This document shows positions 33,001 through 37,390 of a DNA stretch of 64,000 nt, piece after piece. How positions within the stretch are numbered: position 1 is the stretch's first letter; each line of letters starts with the position of its first letter. The stretch spans positions 1 through 64,000 of the forward strand of contig JABAKD010000014.1 in NCBI GenBank assembly GCA_012845835.1. Reading direction: 5' to 3'. This DNA comes from Undaria pinnatifida (taxonomy: Eukaryota > Sar > Phaeophyceae > Laminariales > Alariaceae). The position numbers and the translations under genes were made by a program. The notes under the pieces were generated by a model, which was not told the origin of the DNA, did not search any database, and saw only the letters and a program-made list of their open reading frames with translations.

Positions 33001-35481
33001 CCTGATCGCGTACGGCAACAATTTCTAAAATTCTCCTCTCACGCGCCTGTCCAACTCGTTGGCGAAACTTCTTAGTAGTAGCCTTCGCGATGTTCTCACC
33101 CCACAAACTATACCAGATAAAGCGAGGATAAAGTACCAAATATATTTCGATGTGTTTAAGGTGGTCCGCAATTGTTTCGTCAATTTTTCCAAAACGCGCG
33201 GCGAAGCAGCGCTCGGGTCGGAGCCCCAGTCTGGGTTAGGGTTAGGGTTAGGGTCAAGGTGGGTCGACGCCCTCTCGCGATTTGACAAAAAAATAGCACA
33301 AAAACACAAAAACACAGCTTGAAAACCTCCATAATAAAGTGAAGTATGTTTGTTACTTTATCTGGTACAATTTGTGGAACAAAGCTCGTGAAGGCGCCTC
33401 AGAGTTATCGTGACCCATGAGAGAGTTGCGGGGATATTTTTCTTGGAGCAGCATCAGTCCCTGAGCACCTCACACGAGGAGCTCAATATCTCACCCGAGA
33501 AATGATTCCGAAGGCGTTCGTTCGCACAACCTGACCAAGCCTCTACGCCATACATAGTCGCAAAACATATGTAGCAGTCATGAAACGACTTTTTTGACTA
33601 GGTAGTTCCTCACTTGAGGAGGCCAATCGGACACAAACACTAGTAGTTAATCCAACAACTGCAACCCCGACCGTGTGGTGATGATGGTAATACATGGGTG
33701 TTTTCATATAAGGGAATAGGGCCGGCGCCTCCGCTCCTGTGGGGGAGGGGCCACATTCTCCAACATTTTCGAAGTGCTGTCGTATGCGTATACAAGTACG
33801 TTTACCCGTCACTGGTGCATATTATGCATTTGACGACACATGCGTGTGTTCCTCACATTAAACTGACGTTTCCACCCATCTACACCCAGCACAACTATAA
33901 ATATTAATGGTGTCCGTGTTGATTCGTCCTCCTGGGATACGAGTTTTGCTTTGGTGGTCACAAACTACGAGACAGAGATAGAGATACATTGCAAACACGG
34001 CAAGGTGATGTGGCAATTCAATATCAACGGCCATGAGCACGAGAGGGCAAAAACCCTGAAAAATACGCAAGCCAGCGCAGTCACACCCGACTGTTTGCAG
34101 TCGAAAATAGGAACATACATGCAGGTCACATAGGATGGAAGGCGTAGAGGGGGTGGGAAAGGGGGGTGTAGTTAGTGTCCTGCATCACCGTGGTCCGTCA
34201 GACCATAGACCCTCCCATCCCTCCAATGCGGGGACGGAACACGTCAGGTTTTCACCATACACGCCATGTGTTCATCTCCCTTTAGCTTCATGAGCCAAGT
34301 GGGTGTTAACAACGTGGTGATAGCAAAATGAGTAGCAGTACCCGCAGATATCTGCATAATGTTTTACTTGGCCGGAAAGGTTTTTGACGTTCCCGTTGCT
34401 CCATACCTGTGTCGGCGATGATACCGACAAAGCCATACTTTTCACAGCCTGGGATGTATATTGTATCCTACCACGCATAAGAAAGAAGAAAAAACCAATA
34501 ATCGGCGCAACAAACATGAAAAAAAAAGGCACAACAAGCAGCCAGCAACTCGTACGAGTAACAAAGCATCCAACCAGCGTTGGGGGCAGCCCCTATGTTG
34601 GCCCCAGTGTATGTGTGATATGAGTACTTGTAACAACTAGGAACATTGTCGCGAGGTCTTATCTTCTGCGCACAGTTTCTGACGAGTGCAGGAAGGAGTG
34701 GTTCCAATACCGTCATCGTCGAGCCTGTACCGAGAATTTAAGAACGAACCCCACTAATGACGAAGCAAACAAACACGTACATACAAAGATCACTGTTATT
34801 GGCAAAATTATCCGTATTGTGTACCTGGTACATAATTCTGTGTAATAACTACGTACGGTAAGAAGGGCGCTCTTACGTACGATATCTTGGCAGGTCTTCG
34901 CCATCATCAGCAAAAAAAAGTGATACTTCGAAGTATTTAATTATCGGTATAATGAATAACACCCAGCAATGAATCGAAGTGTCCAAGGTTATGTTCTGTA
35001 GGGTTTGTTGGTTCCGGGTAAGGGTATGGGAGTGTCACAGAACTTCCAGAAGTTTCGGGTACGGGTATGAAAGTGTTACAGAACTTCCAGGAGTTCCGGG
35101 TATTGTGGCACGGGGTGTACAGAACTCACAGAAGTTCCGGGTACGGGTATGAATGTCGTACAGAACTTGCAGAAGTTCCGGGTACGGGTATAAATGTTCG
35201 ACAAAACTTACAGAAGTTATTTGCAGGGTAATACCCGGGGTGAATACCCCGGGTGGGTATGGGTTGTGCGTGCCCTACAGAACACAACCTAGGAAACGTG
35301 TATCCACGCATTGGACTGCACAGCTGGCTCGAATAGTAGCTCCAGCGATCGACGAAACAATGGAACTGACCCTGGTGAGGATGCCGATGCATCCGTCGGG
35401 TGTGCAGCTGTCGTCCCGCCCCCCGGAAGGGCTATCACCAACTTTGACCAGCGATGGGTTGACGATTTCCCTCAGTTCCAC
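1..35481 (-). CDS. Large intron-rich gene (span): discoidin-like repeats plus beta-helix, secreted-type protein; partial
   Basis: Span of a multi-exon gene read right to left; 20 exons are listed separately. Seen: acceptor-AG and donor-GT boundaries, mostly GTGAGT or GTAAGT, delimit short open segments whose phases agree from exon to exon (0-0, 0-0, 0-1, 1-0, 0-0, repeated) except for one gap between 4638 and 2331. Domain order inferred from sequence patterns: end of a discoidin-like domain, three more discoidin-like domains with the same exon plan (exon A starting Asp-Gly, exon B with an FNLYTAG-type strand and ending in a SISE-type motif, exon C starting V-E/D), a fifth divergent discoidin-like domain, a Cys/Asp-rich linker, then beta-helix rungs. 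Family knowledge: F5/8C domains bind carbohydrate or lipid, and right-handed beta-helices occur in pectate lyase and epimerase-type proteins. The role is inferred to be extracellular carbohydrate binding or modification; no catalytic residues can be assigned. The start codon, signal peptide and C-terminus lie outside what I can place. Confidence 0.72.
315..577. repeat. MITE family M1, copy 1
   Basis: Ends carry CACGTGCTACGACAAAGGTA and, inverted, GTGCACCTCTATCGCACCAC. Internal landmarks shared with other copies: GACGGGGG near the left end, GCCTAGGCCATG and TTTTTCATCC in the middle, AAGCTCCCAAATTGAG near the right end. The consensus terminus is GCGTGCTACGATAGAGGTG. Non-coding. It lies downstream of the 779-959 exon. 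Confidence 0.7.
779..959 (-). CDS. Exon: beta-helix rung with VTLKNIRI motif
   Basis: 181 bp, phase 0 to 1, acceptor GCCTCAG, donor GTGAGA. It encodes 60 residues plus one base. The pattern is two strand-turn units, EGVTMTDCTNVLFEG and SGVTLKNIRITSG, typical of right-handed parallel beta-helix rungs (pectate-lyase-like fold, established family pattern). A DDGDLNG acidic loop lies between them. It continues the helix begun at 4638-4823. Confidence 0.75.
1209..1481. repeat. MITE family M1, copy 2
   Basis: Left end GTGTGCTACGATAGAGGTAT, right end GGTGCGCCTCTATCGTAACA; the same internal landmarks as copy 1 in the same order. A 15- to 16-bp minisatellite follows directly on its right. Confidence 0.7.
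1525..1650. repeat. Minisatellite, unit like GGTATGGTGTAACAAA
   Basis: About seven imperfect 15- to 16-bp units; no coding sense. Confidence 0.75.
2247..2331 (-). CDS. Exon: short beta-helix rung
   Basis: A strong pyrimidine tract (TTCTTTCTTTCTTG) precedes an acceptor at CAACGCAG; the donor is GTGAGC. The open frame reads GNEFYVGESAEGPEVV then LEGVTNFNLTQS, a beta-helix-like LEGVTNFNL strand. It ends in phase 0, which fits the exon at 779-959, but its start phase (2, or 1 with an alternative AG two bases downstream) does not fit the phase-0 end of the exon at 4638-4823. At least one exon between them was therefore not found. One possibility is a short open piece near 3848-3902 containing GNVCLDIKNSE. 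Confidence 0.55.
2486..4637. other. Intronic stretch with unresolved content
   Basis: Minus-strand intron(s) between 4638 and 2331. The phases of the flanking exons require at least one exon here that I could not place with confidence. The best candidate is near 3848-3902 (donor GTGAGG at 3842-3847; frame contains GNVCLDIKNSE). No repeats stand out; the open frames on the plus strand here lack any recognisable domain. Confidence 0.4.
4638..4823 (-). CDS. Exon: N-terminal cap and first turn of beta-helix domain
   Basis: 186 bp, phase 0-0, acceptor AATATCAG, donor GTAAGT (62 codons). It contains MGDYYLDGPVFLKSGVSLIG, the gly-x-y-x-leu...gly-val-x-leu-x-gly pattern seen where parallel beta-helix domains begin (family knowledge). 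A Gly/Asp-rich loop, HVHGSGTGADGV, follows. It marks the change from discoidin-like modules to the helix. Confidence 0.8.
4950..6035. mobile_element. FB element with long terminal inverted repeats
   Basis: The left arm (4950-5150) begins AAAATTAAAATACACTCC and the right arm (about 5760-6020) is its inverted copy ending GGAGTGTAGTTATATTTTTA. Both carry GATCGCGCGTAT, CTCATTAAGGATATAGG (or inverse) and the GTGTAGCTATCAGGGTCAA (or inverse) blocks. Between them are poly-C tracts (5490-5520, 5610-5680) and a decayed copy of the 6406-6561 exon. No transposase, so non-autonomous. Confidence 0.65.
5241..5310 (-). pseudogene. Decayed duplicate of the 6406-6561 exon, inside FB element
   Basis: Read on the minus strand, this encodes IGRIGERFHDTDHDGSAAGN, which lines up with AGIGEGFDGTDCDGVATGED of the exon at 6406-6561 with one codon gap, and it keeps the same GTGAGG donor. 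Upstream similarity decays quickly. It lies between the two inverted arms of the FB element (4950-5150 and 5527-6035), so it may be an exon piece captured by that element. Confidence 0.6.
6100..6210 (-). pseudogene. Decayed duplicate of the 6406-6561 exon, downstream copy
   Basis: The minus strand reads REGLDHTDYDDDDVATK, matching GEGFDGTDCDGVATGED of the nearby exon. Similarity goes past the donor position into what was intron (CGT...TAGACA), and the donor is changed to GTGCGG. A frameshift separates the GGCC-ATGTATGC part. The copy is therefore a genomic duplication, not a retrocopy. Confidence 0.6.
6406..6561 (-). CDS. Exon: Cys-containing linker with Asp-rich DGTDCDG loop
   Basis: 156 bp, phase 0-0, acceptor CCTGAACAG, donor GTGAGG, 52 codons. 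It has three Cys (EWNCVPDYIG, AICAGIGEG, GTDCDGV). The DGTDCDGVATGED stretch resembles Asp-rich calcium loops (D-x-D-x-D-G type), a weak resemblance only. It connects the last discoidin-like domain to the beta-helix. Three decayed copies of this exon lie within 1.5 kb. Confidence 0.75.
6635..6690 (-). pseudogene. Decayed duplicate of the 6406-6561 exon, upstream copy
   Basis: The minus strand reads WNCVPAYIA, matching WNCVPDYIG at the start of the exon 80 bp further on, with conserved nucleotides ATCGA..A.TGGAACTG on either side. An in-frame TAA directly precedes the Trp codon, so it cannot be an alternative exon in this frame. Confidence 0.6.
7245..7320 (+). repeat. Dispersed repeat T, copy 1
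   Basis: The core ACGAGGAGTTCAATGTATCG and CATTCGTTGGCGCAGCC is shared with 17145-17235 and 33462-33545. Unclassified. Confidence 0.5.
7664..7840 (-). CDS. Exon: second half of divergent discoidin-like domain
   Basis: 177 bp, phase 0-0, acceptor CAACCACAG, donor GTGAGT, 59 codons. It reads EKFYLPERIILSYFRVVAVE then FRVSDFMVLG. This is the L..I..RYFR.V.V.G....F.VSD..V.G ending of F5/8C-like jelly rolls (family pattern). The donor lies just after PGSTW. Confidence 0.75.
8077..8211 (-). CDS. Exon: first half of divergent discoidin-like domain
   Basis: 135 bp, phase 0-0, donor GTGAGT, 45 codons. It has WIYVGGSGQTARIWGVKIKF and then FTFDIRYYTDDDD, the strand pattern (A-x-I-x-G-V-x-I, F-x-F-x-I-R-Y) of an F5/8C-like fold. 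An alternative acceptor six bases upstream (GGCGTTAG) would add two residues in frame. Confidence 0.75.
9324..9377 (-). CDS. Exon: short segment before divergent discoidin-like domain
   Basis: 54 bp, phase 0-0, acceptor TATATTAG, donor GTGAGT. It encodes DLLPISDMKTKFSFDLED; the FSFDLED part recalls the W/F-x-F-D-L strand near the start of F5/8C domains. It fits the phase of both neighbours. Short, so less certain than the longer exons. Confidence 0.5.
9714..9885. repeat. 11-bp minisatellite with two unit types
   Basis: About 11 perfect units of GGCCAAGGTAA, then four of GGCTATGGTAA. The switch of unit is abrupt, suggesting expansion of two variants in turn. It lies in the intron between 10708 and 9377, directly left of M1 copy 3. 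Confidence 0.9.
9899..10130. repeat. MITE family M1, copy 3
   Basis: Left GCGTGCTACGGTAGAGGTGC and right CCTCTATTGTAGCACGCGTC. The inverted ends match for about 20 bp. A second partial right end, CCTCTATTGTAGTAGACGTC, is at about 10231-10250. Confidence 0.7.
10590..10700. repeat. 11-bp minisatellite next to an exon donor
   Basis: About ten units of GATCTGGGCGT drifting to AATCTGTGCGT. It ends within 10 bp of the donor of exon 10708-10785. Its period equals that of the tract at 9714, but the sequence is unrelated. Confidence 0.85.
10708..10785 (-). CDS. Exon: linker between fourth and fifth discoidin-like domains
   Basis: 78 bp, phase 0-0, acceptor CCCCTGCAG, donor GTGAGT. Only this frame is open (the other two have stops). 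It is Lys/Ser rich, ending SYGSDTEYSF. It does not begin with V-E/D as the other C-type exons do, so a further exon may be missing between it and 14524. An 11-bp minisatellite starts just past the donor. Confidence 0.5.
11650..12230. repeat. Degenerate tandem repeats rich in CCGAACC and CCGGTA
   Basis: Repeated words such as ATTCAGGCCGTACC, CATGCCGAAC and TACCGGTAT recur at roughly 30-60 bp spacing. No clear monomer or coding content. Confidence 0.45.
12112..12516 (+). CDS. Hypothetical ORF, 134 aa, antisense within an intron
   Basis: The first third overlaps the degenerate repeats and is probably not coding. From about 12240 the translation has ordinary protein composition (HSWDVWSVLRNIFGLYRSK, ITEAEKSIANFLNDFETYSE) with a helical look. 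No domain recognised. It is on the strand opposite to the host gene, in the intron between 14524 and 10785. It could be a remnant of a mobile element or a chance ORF. Confidence 0.3.
   Translation: MRSYRRAGYRYSGRTRTLPRTSRMGVQAVPNRTNDFRRVFTKEIAPVHSWDVWSVLRNIFGLYRSKYIDFKGGTTTVDITEAEKSIANFLNDFETYSELKGHVLAMANTKENTATLPNTYREVLRYPQNSIHTD
12590..13160. repeat. Three imperfect tandem copies of about 150-230 bp
   Basis: The words CTCCGTAAACTGG / CTCCGCAAACCTG, ATTATCCCGATNGAT, and TTGTTGAACCTA / TTGTCGAACCCAT recur in order. A CACAC-type pentanucleotide tract interrupts at 12930-12972. Function unknown. Confidence 0.5.
13330..14217 (-). repeat. FB family copy with internal direct repeats and poly-C tracts
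   Basis: Terminal part (about 13990-14217) ends CAGCTGGAGTGTATTTTAAT and carries the same blocks as 5760-6020. Inward lie direct repeats of about 200 bp, each with a C-tract (13838-13861 is the longest), CTCACCGGTTATTCGACTT, and TTTATAGTTTCCACGCACA or TTTCATTGTTTCCGCGCAC. Confidence 0.6.
14524..14655 (-). CDS. Exon B-b: C-terminal half of fourth discoidin-like domain
   Basis: 132 bp, phase 0-0, acceptor CCACTCCCACTGAACAG (good pyrimidine tract), donor GTACGG. It contains DFQTWDISAFTNTIQLRP then SEWISIKE. The ending corresponds to SISE and MAITE at the ends of the equivalent exons 20169-20383 and 26543-26727. Confidence 0.72.
16017..16108. repeat. 23-bp tandem repeat
   Basis: Unit CCCCAGCACTCACTTGCACTA, about four copies with a shorter start. 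Confidence 0.8.
16370..16437 (-). CDS. Exon B-a: central strand of fourth discoidin-like domain
   Basis: 68 bp, phase 1-0, acceptor GGACGGCAG, donor GTGAGT. It encodes AFHKGDERHNEFSIHV then RTEGGWV. It starts with AF after the split Gly/Ala codon exactly as the exons at 20383 (AFVEE) and 26727 (AFAEG) do. Here the B module is split into two exons; the other copies have one. Confidence 0.75.
16715..16925. repeat. Minisatellite of about 30 bp
   Basis: Variants of GAGATAGGAAAACCTCCTCC with CAGTAA between units, about seven copies. Long open frames across it are a by-product of the repeat. Confidence 0.8.
17145..17235 (+). repeat. Dispersed repeat T, copy 2
   Basis: TAGGAGCTCAATACC and GAAGGCATTCTTTCGCGCAA match copies at 7245 and 33462. 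AGT/AGC triplet tracts follow at 17245-17285. Confidence 0.5.
17365..17590. repeat. 8- to 9-bp minisatellite, unit like GTAACAAG
   Basis: About 25 imperfect units. It ends some 45 bp from the donor of exon 17634-17757. Long minus-strand frames rich in LLPCYLVT are artefacts of it. Confidence 0.85.
17634..17757 (-). CDS. Exon A: N-terminal part of fourth discoidin-like domain
   Basis: 124 bp, phase 0 to 1, acceptor ACGTTACAG, donor GTGAGA. It begins DGIDSEDSRWSCSPS, then DVCDAQFDL and LKQIQL plus one base. Paralogous exons at 23507-23612 and 31777-31909 also begin DG, carry a Ser/Cys motif and a CxxxYxL or CxxxFDL strand, and end in phase 1. A GTAACAAG-type minisatellite lies close to the donor side. 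Confidence 0.8.
18218..18513. repeat. MITE family M1, copy 4
   Basis: Left CGCCTGCTACACGATAGAGG, right ACCTGTATCGTAGCACGG. Internal landmarks run in reverse order compared with copies 1 and 2 (GGAGCTTAAG near the left, CATGGCCTAG in the middle). Confidence 0.65.
19224..19415 (-). CDS. Exon C: link from third to fourth discoidin-like domain
   Basis: 192 bp, phase 0-0, acceptor TAATTACCAG-like (TTATTACCAG), donor GTATGA, 64 codons. It begins VDIRVNEDAPSYP, so that with the previous exon it forms SISE-VDI, the strand motif closing F5/8C-like domains. The rest is a Gly/Asp-rich linker with two Cys (EGGCSAGHFEGCRV). A decayed copy lies about 80 bp upstream. Confidence 0.7.
19494..19604 (-). pseudogene. 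Decayed duplicate of the exon at 19224-19415
   Basis: Read on the minus strand it has an acceptor-like CTACCAG, then GTCGATATTC and GAAGACGTTCCCAG, aligning with GTGGATATTC and GAAGACGCTCCCAG of the true exon; similarity goes on to GAGGACGACGGA. The frame meets TGA at the seventh codon. This is a second case of a tandem exon copy upstream of a live exon. Confidence 0.6.
20169..20383 (-). CDS. Exon B: core of third discoidin-like domain
   Basis: 215 bp, phase 1-0, acceptor GTCTACCAG, donor GTGTGT. It encodes ATFNLYTAGANGIFEEVLSG, then GVYQLARYVKIEG, then GEFSISE. This is the clearest F5/8C-like segment in the window: the family pattern F-x-L-Y-x-S/A-x-x-G, A-R-Y-V-x-I and S-I-S-E-V is all present. 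It supports the domain assignment of the other copies. Confidence 0.82.
21233..21660 (+). repeat. FB family copy (single arm)
   Basis: Starts ATATAAAAATTTAAATACAC, then TCCAGATGTGAGATCGAAT and the conserved blocks, with a G-tract at about 21619. No matching second arm seen nearby. Confidence 0.65.
21706..21954. repeat. MITE family M2, copy 1 with 4-bp target duplication
   Basis: 249 bp. Left end GACTGATTCTACGATAGCCC, right end (inverse) GGCTAACGCAGAACGACTC. GAAG precedes and follows. Internal blocks GGCGATTTTCTTTAACG and ATCGAACGATGACG are shared with the other copies. Confidence 0.85.
21974..22322 (+). repeat. Dispersed repeat P, copy 1
   Basis: Matches 53640-53886 in inverse orientation over most of its length (GAAGGTTTGATGTTA, CATTATTTTCTGACATCGCT, ATTGCCAAATACAACA). 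Within this copy a segment of about 95 bp is duplicated in tandem (near 22120-22215 and 22225-22320). Confidence 0.7.
22435..22580. repeat. TATGTATAATACT-type minisatellite
   Basis: Imperfect 12- to 13-bp units; AT-rich. Confidence 0.7.
22667..22915. repeat. MITE family M2, copy 2, TSD TTTC
   Basis: 249 bp, GACTGATTCTACGATAGCCC to GGCTACCGTAGTAAGACTC, flanked on both sides by TTTC. Nested in M1 copy 5. Confidence 0.88.
23076..23339. repeat. MITE family M2, copy 3, TSD TGCA
   Basis: 264 bp, GACTAATTCTACGATTTGCC to GGCTAACGTAGTAAGACTC, flanked by TGCA. It sits within the right terminal repeat of M1 copy 5. Confidence 0.88.
23507..23612 (-). CDS. Exon A: N-terminal part of third discoidin-like domain
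   Basis: 106 bp, phase 0 to 1, acceptor TTCGGAAAG, donor GTAAGT. It reads DGSTSATSSWSCSDGDVCEI then TYDLLQVQSMQQIRI. The Trp-Ser-Cys and Y-D-L strand match the other A exons. It joins in phase to 20169-20383. Confidence 0.78.
24585..24698 (-). CDS. Exon C: end of second discoidin-like domain and linker
   Basis: 114 bp, phase 0-0, acceptor CTTTTGTCGCAG, donor GTGAGT, 38 codons. It begins VEIYVEVDDVPVTG, giving the ITE-VEIYV junction with the previous exon, then a Ser/Thr-rich linker (SVTASATVNDES) that leads to DG of the next domain. Confidence 0.78.
25397..25690. repeat. MITE family M1, copy 6 (diverged)
   Basis: Left GCGTGCGCCGATAGAGGTGC, right ACTCTATCGTAGCATACGC. CATCAC triplet expansion near the left end. 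Confidence 0.55.
26061..26337. repeat. MITE family M1, copy 7, possible TSD ATGCAAC
   Basis: Left GCGTGTTACGACAGAGGAAG, right CCTCTTCGTAGCATGCGTC. ATGCAAC stands at 26054-26060 and again at 26338-26344, suggesting a 7- to 9-bp target duplication. Confidence 0.65.
26543..26727 (-). CDS. Exon B: core of second discoidin-like domain
   Basis: 185 bp, phase 1-0, acceptor TTGGTGCAG, donor GTGAGT. It starts AFAEGSETTLQVVVEND and ends MDEGSYMAITE. It has the same position, phase and final motif as 20169-20383, though the LYT strand is not conserved. A G-rich tract lies just upstream of the acceptor. Confidence 0.75.
26861..27340 (+). repeat. Dispersed repeat R, copy 1
   Basis: Starts with a TTG/CTG tract and TTCTCACATTAACTCGCATA, then GTCCGTGGTCACAGGACAGG, GACGCAATTCATGCCTCCAC, AAAGACTACCACGTATAT and TCCAATTGG, ending in a purine-rich AAAG tail. 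The A-rich tail suggests a retroposon. Confidence 0.7.
27370..27600 (+). repeat. tRNA-related SINE-like copy with different head
   Basis: GTGAGTTCAAGTCTCATCG resembles a B box in context; the body GAGCGTAAAAAGCTGGAAAG, GAACCCTATATGCGCGGTAA and AAATTGAAGG is shared with the SINE at 62581-62890. Confidence 0.45.
28529..28784. repeat. MITE family M2, copy 4, TSD GGTA
   Basis: 256 bp, GAGTGATTCTACGATTACCC to GGCTACCGTAGAACGACTC, flanked on each side by GGTA. Confidence 0.87.
29580..29860. repeat. Diverged tandem pair of about 150 bp
   Basis: GGGACGCCTATACTGAAAC ... GCGGATACCAAACCTG recurs as GTGACGCCTACACTAAAAC ... GACGGACACCAAATCTG. No coding sense. Confidence 0.5.
30860..31065. repeat. CATACATCA-type satellite stretch
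   Basis: Imperfect 7- to 9-bp units (CATCATACAT, CACCATACAT). Confidence 0.8.
31327..31640 (+). repeat. FB family copy (single arm)
   Basis: Starts AAAGTACACTCCAACGCTGT and carries the conserved blocks to CCCGTTTTTGAGAGGGACA; truncated before the G-tracts. Confidence 0.65.
31777..31909 (-). CDS. Exon A: N-terminal part of second discoidin-like domain
   Basis: 133 bp, phase 0 to 1, acceptor GTTTTGCAG, donor GTGCGT. It reads DGSLSAGSSYGCTQQDS, then ECTVNYRLNEE, ending SSLFV plus one base. The Trp of the Trp-Ser-Cys motif is replaced by Tyr-Gly-Cys. An FB copy lies immediately downstream in the intron. Confidence 0.72.
32129..33315 (-). pseudogene. Decayed hypothetical coding region with membrane-like segments
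   Basis: Read on the minus strand, three frames in turn have protein-like sequence. First comes a hydrophobic stretch near YIWYFILALSGIVCGV with basic flanks. Next, beginning near 33020 in another frame, are RILEIVAVRDQELHALL and HTMPYMGTIRWEI. Then follow a second hydrophobic run, YIAAGILLFFAGLFFEIAVV, and a soluble part with ERIVLRDVLESH and NISFVGRDVRHLND. At least one one-base shift (near 33020) and several stops break it. No family recognised; it could be a relic of a virus-like or other mobile insert. It lies inside the intron between 34407 and 31909. Confidence 0.35.
33233..33253 (+). repeat. Short interstitial telomere-like array (GGGTTA)n
   Basis: Just over three units of GGGTTA. 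This matches the TTAGGG telomere type common in many eukaryotes; too short to be a chromosome end. Confidence 0.7.
33462..33545 (+). repeat. Dispersed repeat T, copy 3
   Basis: CACGAGGAGCTCAATATCTC and AAGGCGTTCGTTCGCACAAC match copies 1 and 2. Confidence 0.55.
34407..34448 (-). CDS. Possible small exon: linker before second discoidin-like domain
   Basis: 42 bp, phase 0-0, acceptor ACATCCCAG, donor GTATGG. It encodes AVKSMALSVSSPTQ, which would place a Ser/Val-rich strand before DGS as in the VSVTASATV linker at 24585-24698. Short, so it could be chance; the phase agreement supports it. Confidence 0.4.
34990..35215. repeat. Tandem repeat of about 40-45 bp
   Basis: Five or so units with AGAACTTCCAGAAGTT and CCGGGTACGGGTATGAA. 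It lies about 150 bp downstream of exon 35371-35481 in transcript order. Confidence 0.8.
35371..35481 (-). CDS. Exon C: end of first discoidin-like domain (5'-most confident exon)
   Basis: 111 bp, phase 0-0, acceptor AGCATGGGAG, donor GTCAGT. It begins VELREIVNPSLV, matching the VEIYV and VDIRV starts of the other C exons, then two Cys in SCTPDGCIG. A possible preceding exon end lies at 36338-36388 (minus strand, ...STVPLIE before GTAAGC); its acceptor is poor, so it is not called. Confidence 0.55.
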
Positions 35482-37190
35482 CTCCCATGCTAAACGTGGC
35501 AGACAACAGAGGCACAGCAGCAGAAGAAGCACGGGCAGGCAAGAAAAAAAGGAAAAGACAGTCGACAATGTTTGAATTTTTGTGGAATAAAGGGGGGAGA
35601 CTACGAAAAAAGAAATACATGTACGACCGAAAAAAACTAGAAAAAAAAAAAAGCCTCGGAAAAAATATAGAAAACAAATATATATAGTGATATGTATGTG
35701 GCTGCTCCGGGCGGCGTTTGTCATTTTCTCAGTTCGTCTTGTGATCGTGATGCAGGTCTCCTTTAAATTGTTCCGGTGTCGTCTATTATAGCAGAGTGGT
35801 GTGGTGTCCTTTCACCTTTCCTCTGCATTTTCCCTCTATTTGTCGCTAGCCGTCGGTAACTTGAAGGGCAACGCGGCTGTGCTTCAACTTGCTGTATACC
35901 TCGTATTGAGTTCAACCTCGGGCAGCAACATCCAAACAACGAGCAAGCGCACGCAATCTCTGCCTCTTCTACAGAGTACCGTCCCCCTCCCAAGAAACCA
36001 TTAATAAATCGGGTGCACGCTGACTTTCTTGTGTGTCCTGGGCGCGCGCGAAAGCACGAAATCCTTATGTTGCACTTTTCTTACTTTGGTCCCCCAGAAA
36101 ATGTTTTTTCTTAACACGAGCCATAGTGCACAAGAAGATTCCGCTCGCACAATTATACCTCTTTGCCCTCCCATATACTGGGTGTATTACAGTATCACGG
36201 CGCCCGTCTCCACCGCAGTAAACACAAACCTCTACTCCACGTGAAGGGATCAACGTTTTCAAAGGCTAGAATGTGACTAGTCCGAGAGATTTCTTCACGT
36301 TTTTCGATTTTGCAGGTTGAGTTTCTTGTGAGCTTACTTCTATGAGCGGGACGGTACTAATGCTGTATGGCATCCGCTCCGCCCCCACTCACACCAAATA
36401 CACAAGTACATCGTGCCTATTTGCTGTACGGCGTCGAGTGCCACTTTTGTGTGTCAGCGCAAGAAATCCATAGAGCAGCACCGACCGATCTTGAGCAATA
36501 AGCTACCTGCCCCATCACAAGAACGAGCCACGAGACCTCGACAAGACTCACAAGAAACTCGAAGCCTCAAACCCACGGGGAGGGGATGTATTCCACAGAT
36601 AGGTGATATTCCACAGCTGCAGCTAGTGTATACACGAGGACATGCATACCCTTCTCAATCATCAAAAAAGCAGCCTCGACAACACCAATGCGTCGAGTTA
36701 GTGTAAGACCGCACGACGTGCTGCACGCACTGGCCAGTAACGGGCACGGGGGGGCTGGCACGGGGAGACGTAAAAGCCTCCATGCGAACCAGGAACGGCC
36801 TTCTTACCTATATTCTACAATATGGACCTACCAGGGATACAAACTATGGACTAAATAATAAGAACCCACGATGGATACGAAAACCTGGACCAGGTACATT
36901 TCGCAAGTTGTTTTTAGTCATATTTGGTCCTGATTACAACGTACCCCGAAAAGGCGAAATGTCGTCGTGGTCCCTCGATAGTGCCGGTGTGTAGTATTTA
37001 GAGATTGGAACGCCTGCACTATAGCGAAAACCGGCACTACTCCGTCTACTGCCACAACAGCTTGTTCAGCTAAAAGCATAGGTCAAGAGATTGCACAGGC
37101 ACGCTAGGGGGCAACCGGCACTACTCAACCGGCACTATAAAAGGCCTAATGATGTACTAGCCATGTGTCTCAGGTAGGTCACATTCCACA
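35482..37190. other. Upstream of the last confident exon; no firm gene
   Basis: A possible exon end at 36338-36388 (minus strand, STVPLIE before GTAAGC) would fit in phase with exon 35371-35481 but lacks a convincing acceptor. An A-rich stretch is at 35530-35690. No promoter could be named. Confidence 0.35.
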
Positions 37191-37194
37191 CATA

Positions 37195-37390
37195 TACTTT
37201 CCAGCTTATGGACAAGCCGTGGTCACAAGTGCCGTCCCTTATTCTCCCCGGTTCTCGCCTTCAATTTTTATCGCGCAAAGGGTTCAGCAATCCCACAGCT
37301 CGTCGATTTTCCATCCAGTGTTGCTTACTCACACTCTCGCGCTTGCCGCAAAAGTCCATTTGTGCCAAGAAAAAGTATCATATACGAGGT
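37195..37390 (-). repeat. SINE body fragment lacking the tRNA-like head
   Basis: Read on the minus strand it matches 62660-62880 (TTGCTGAACCCTTTGCGCG, GACGGCACTTGTGACCACGG, CTTGTCCATAAGCTGG). 5'-truncated. Confidence 0.65.
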
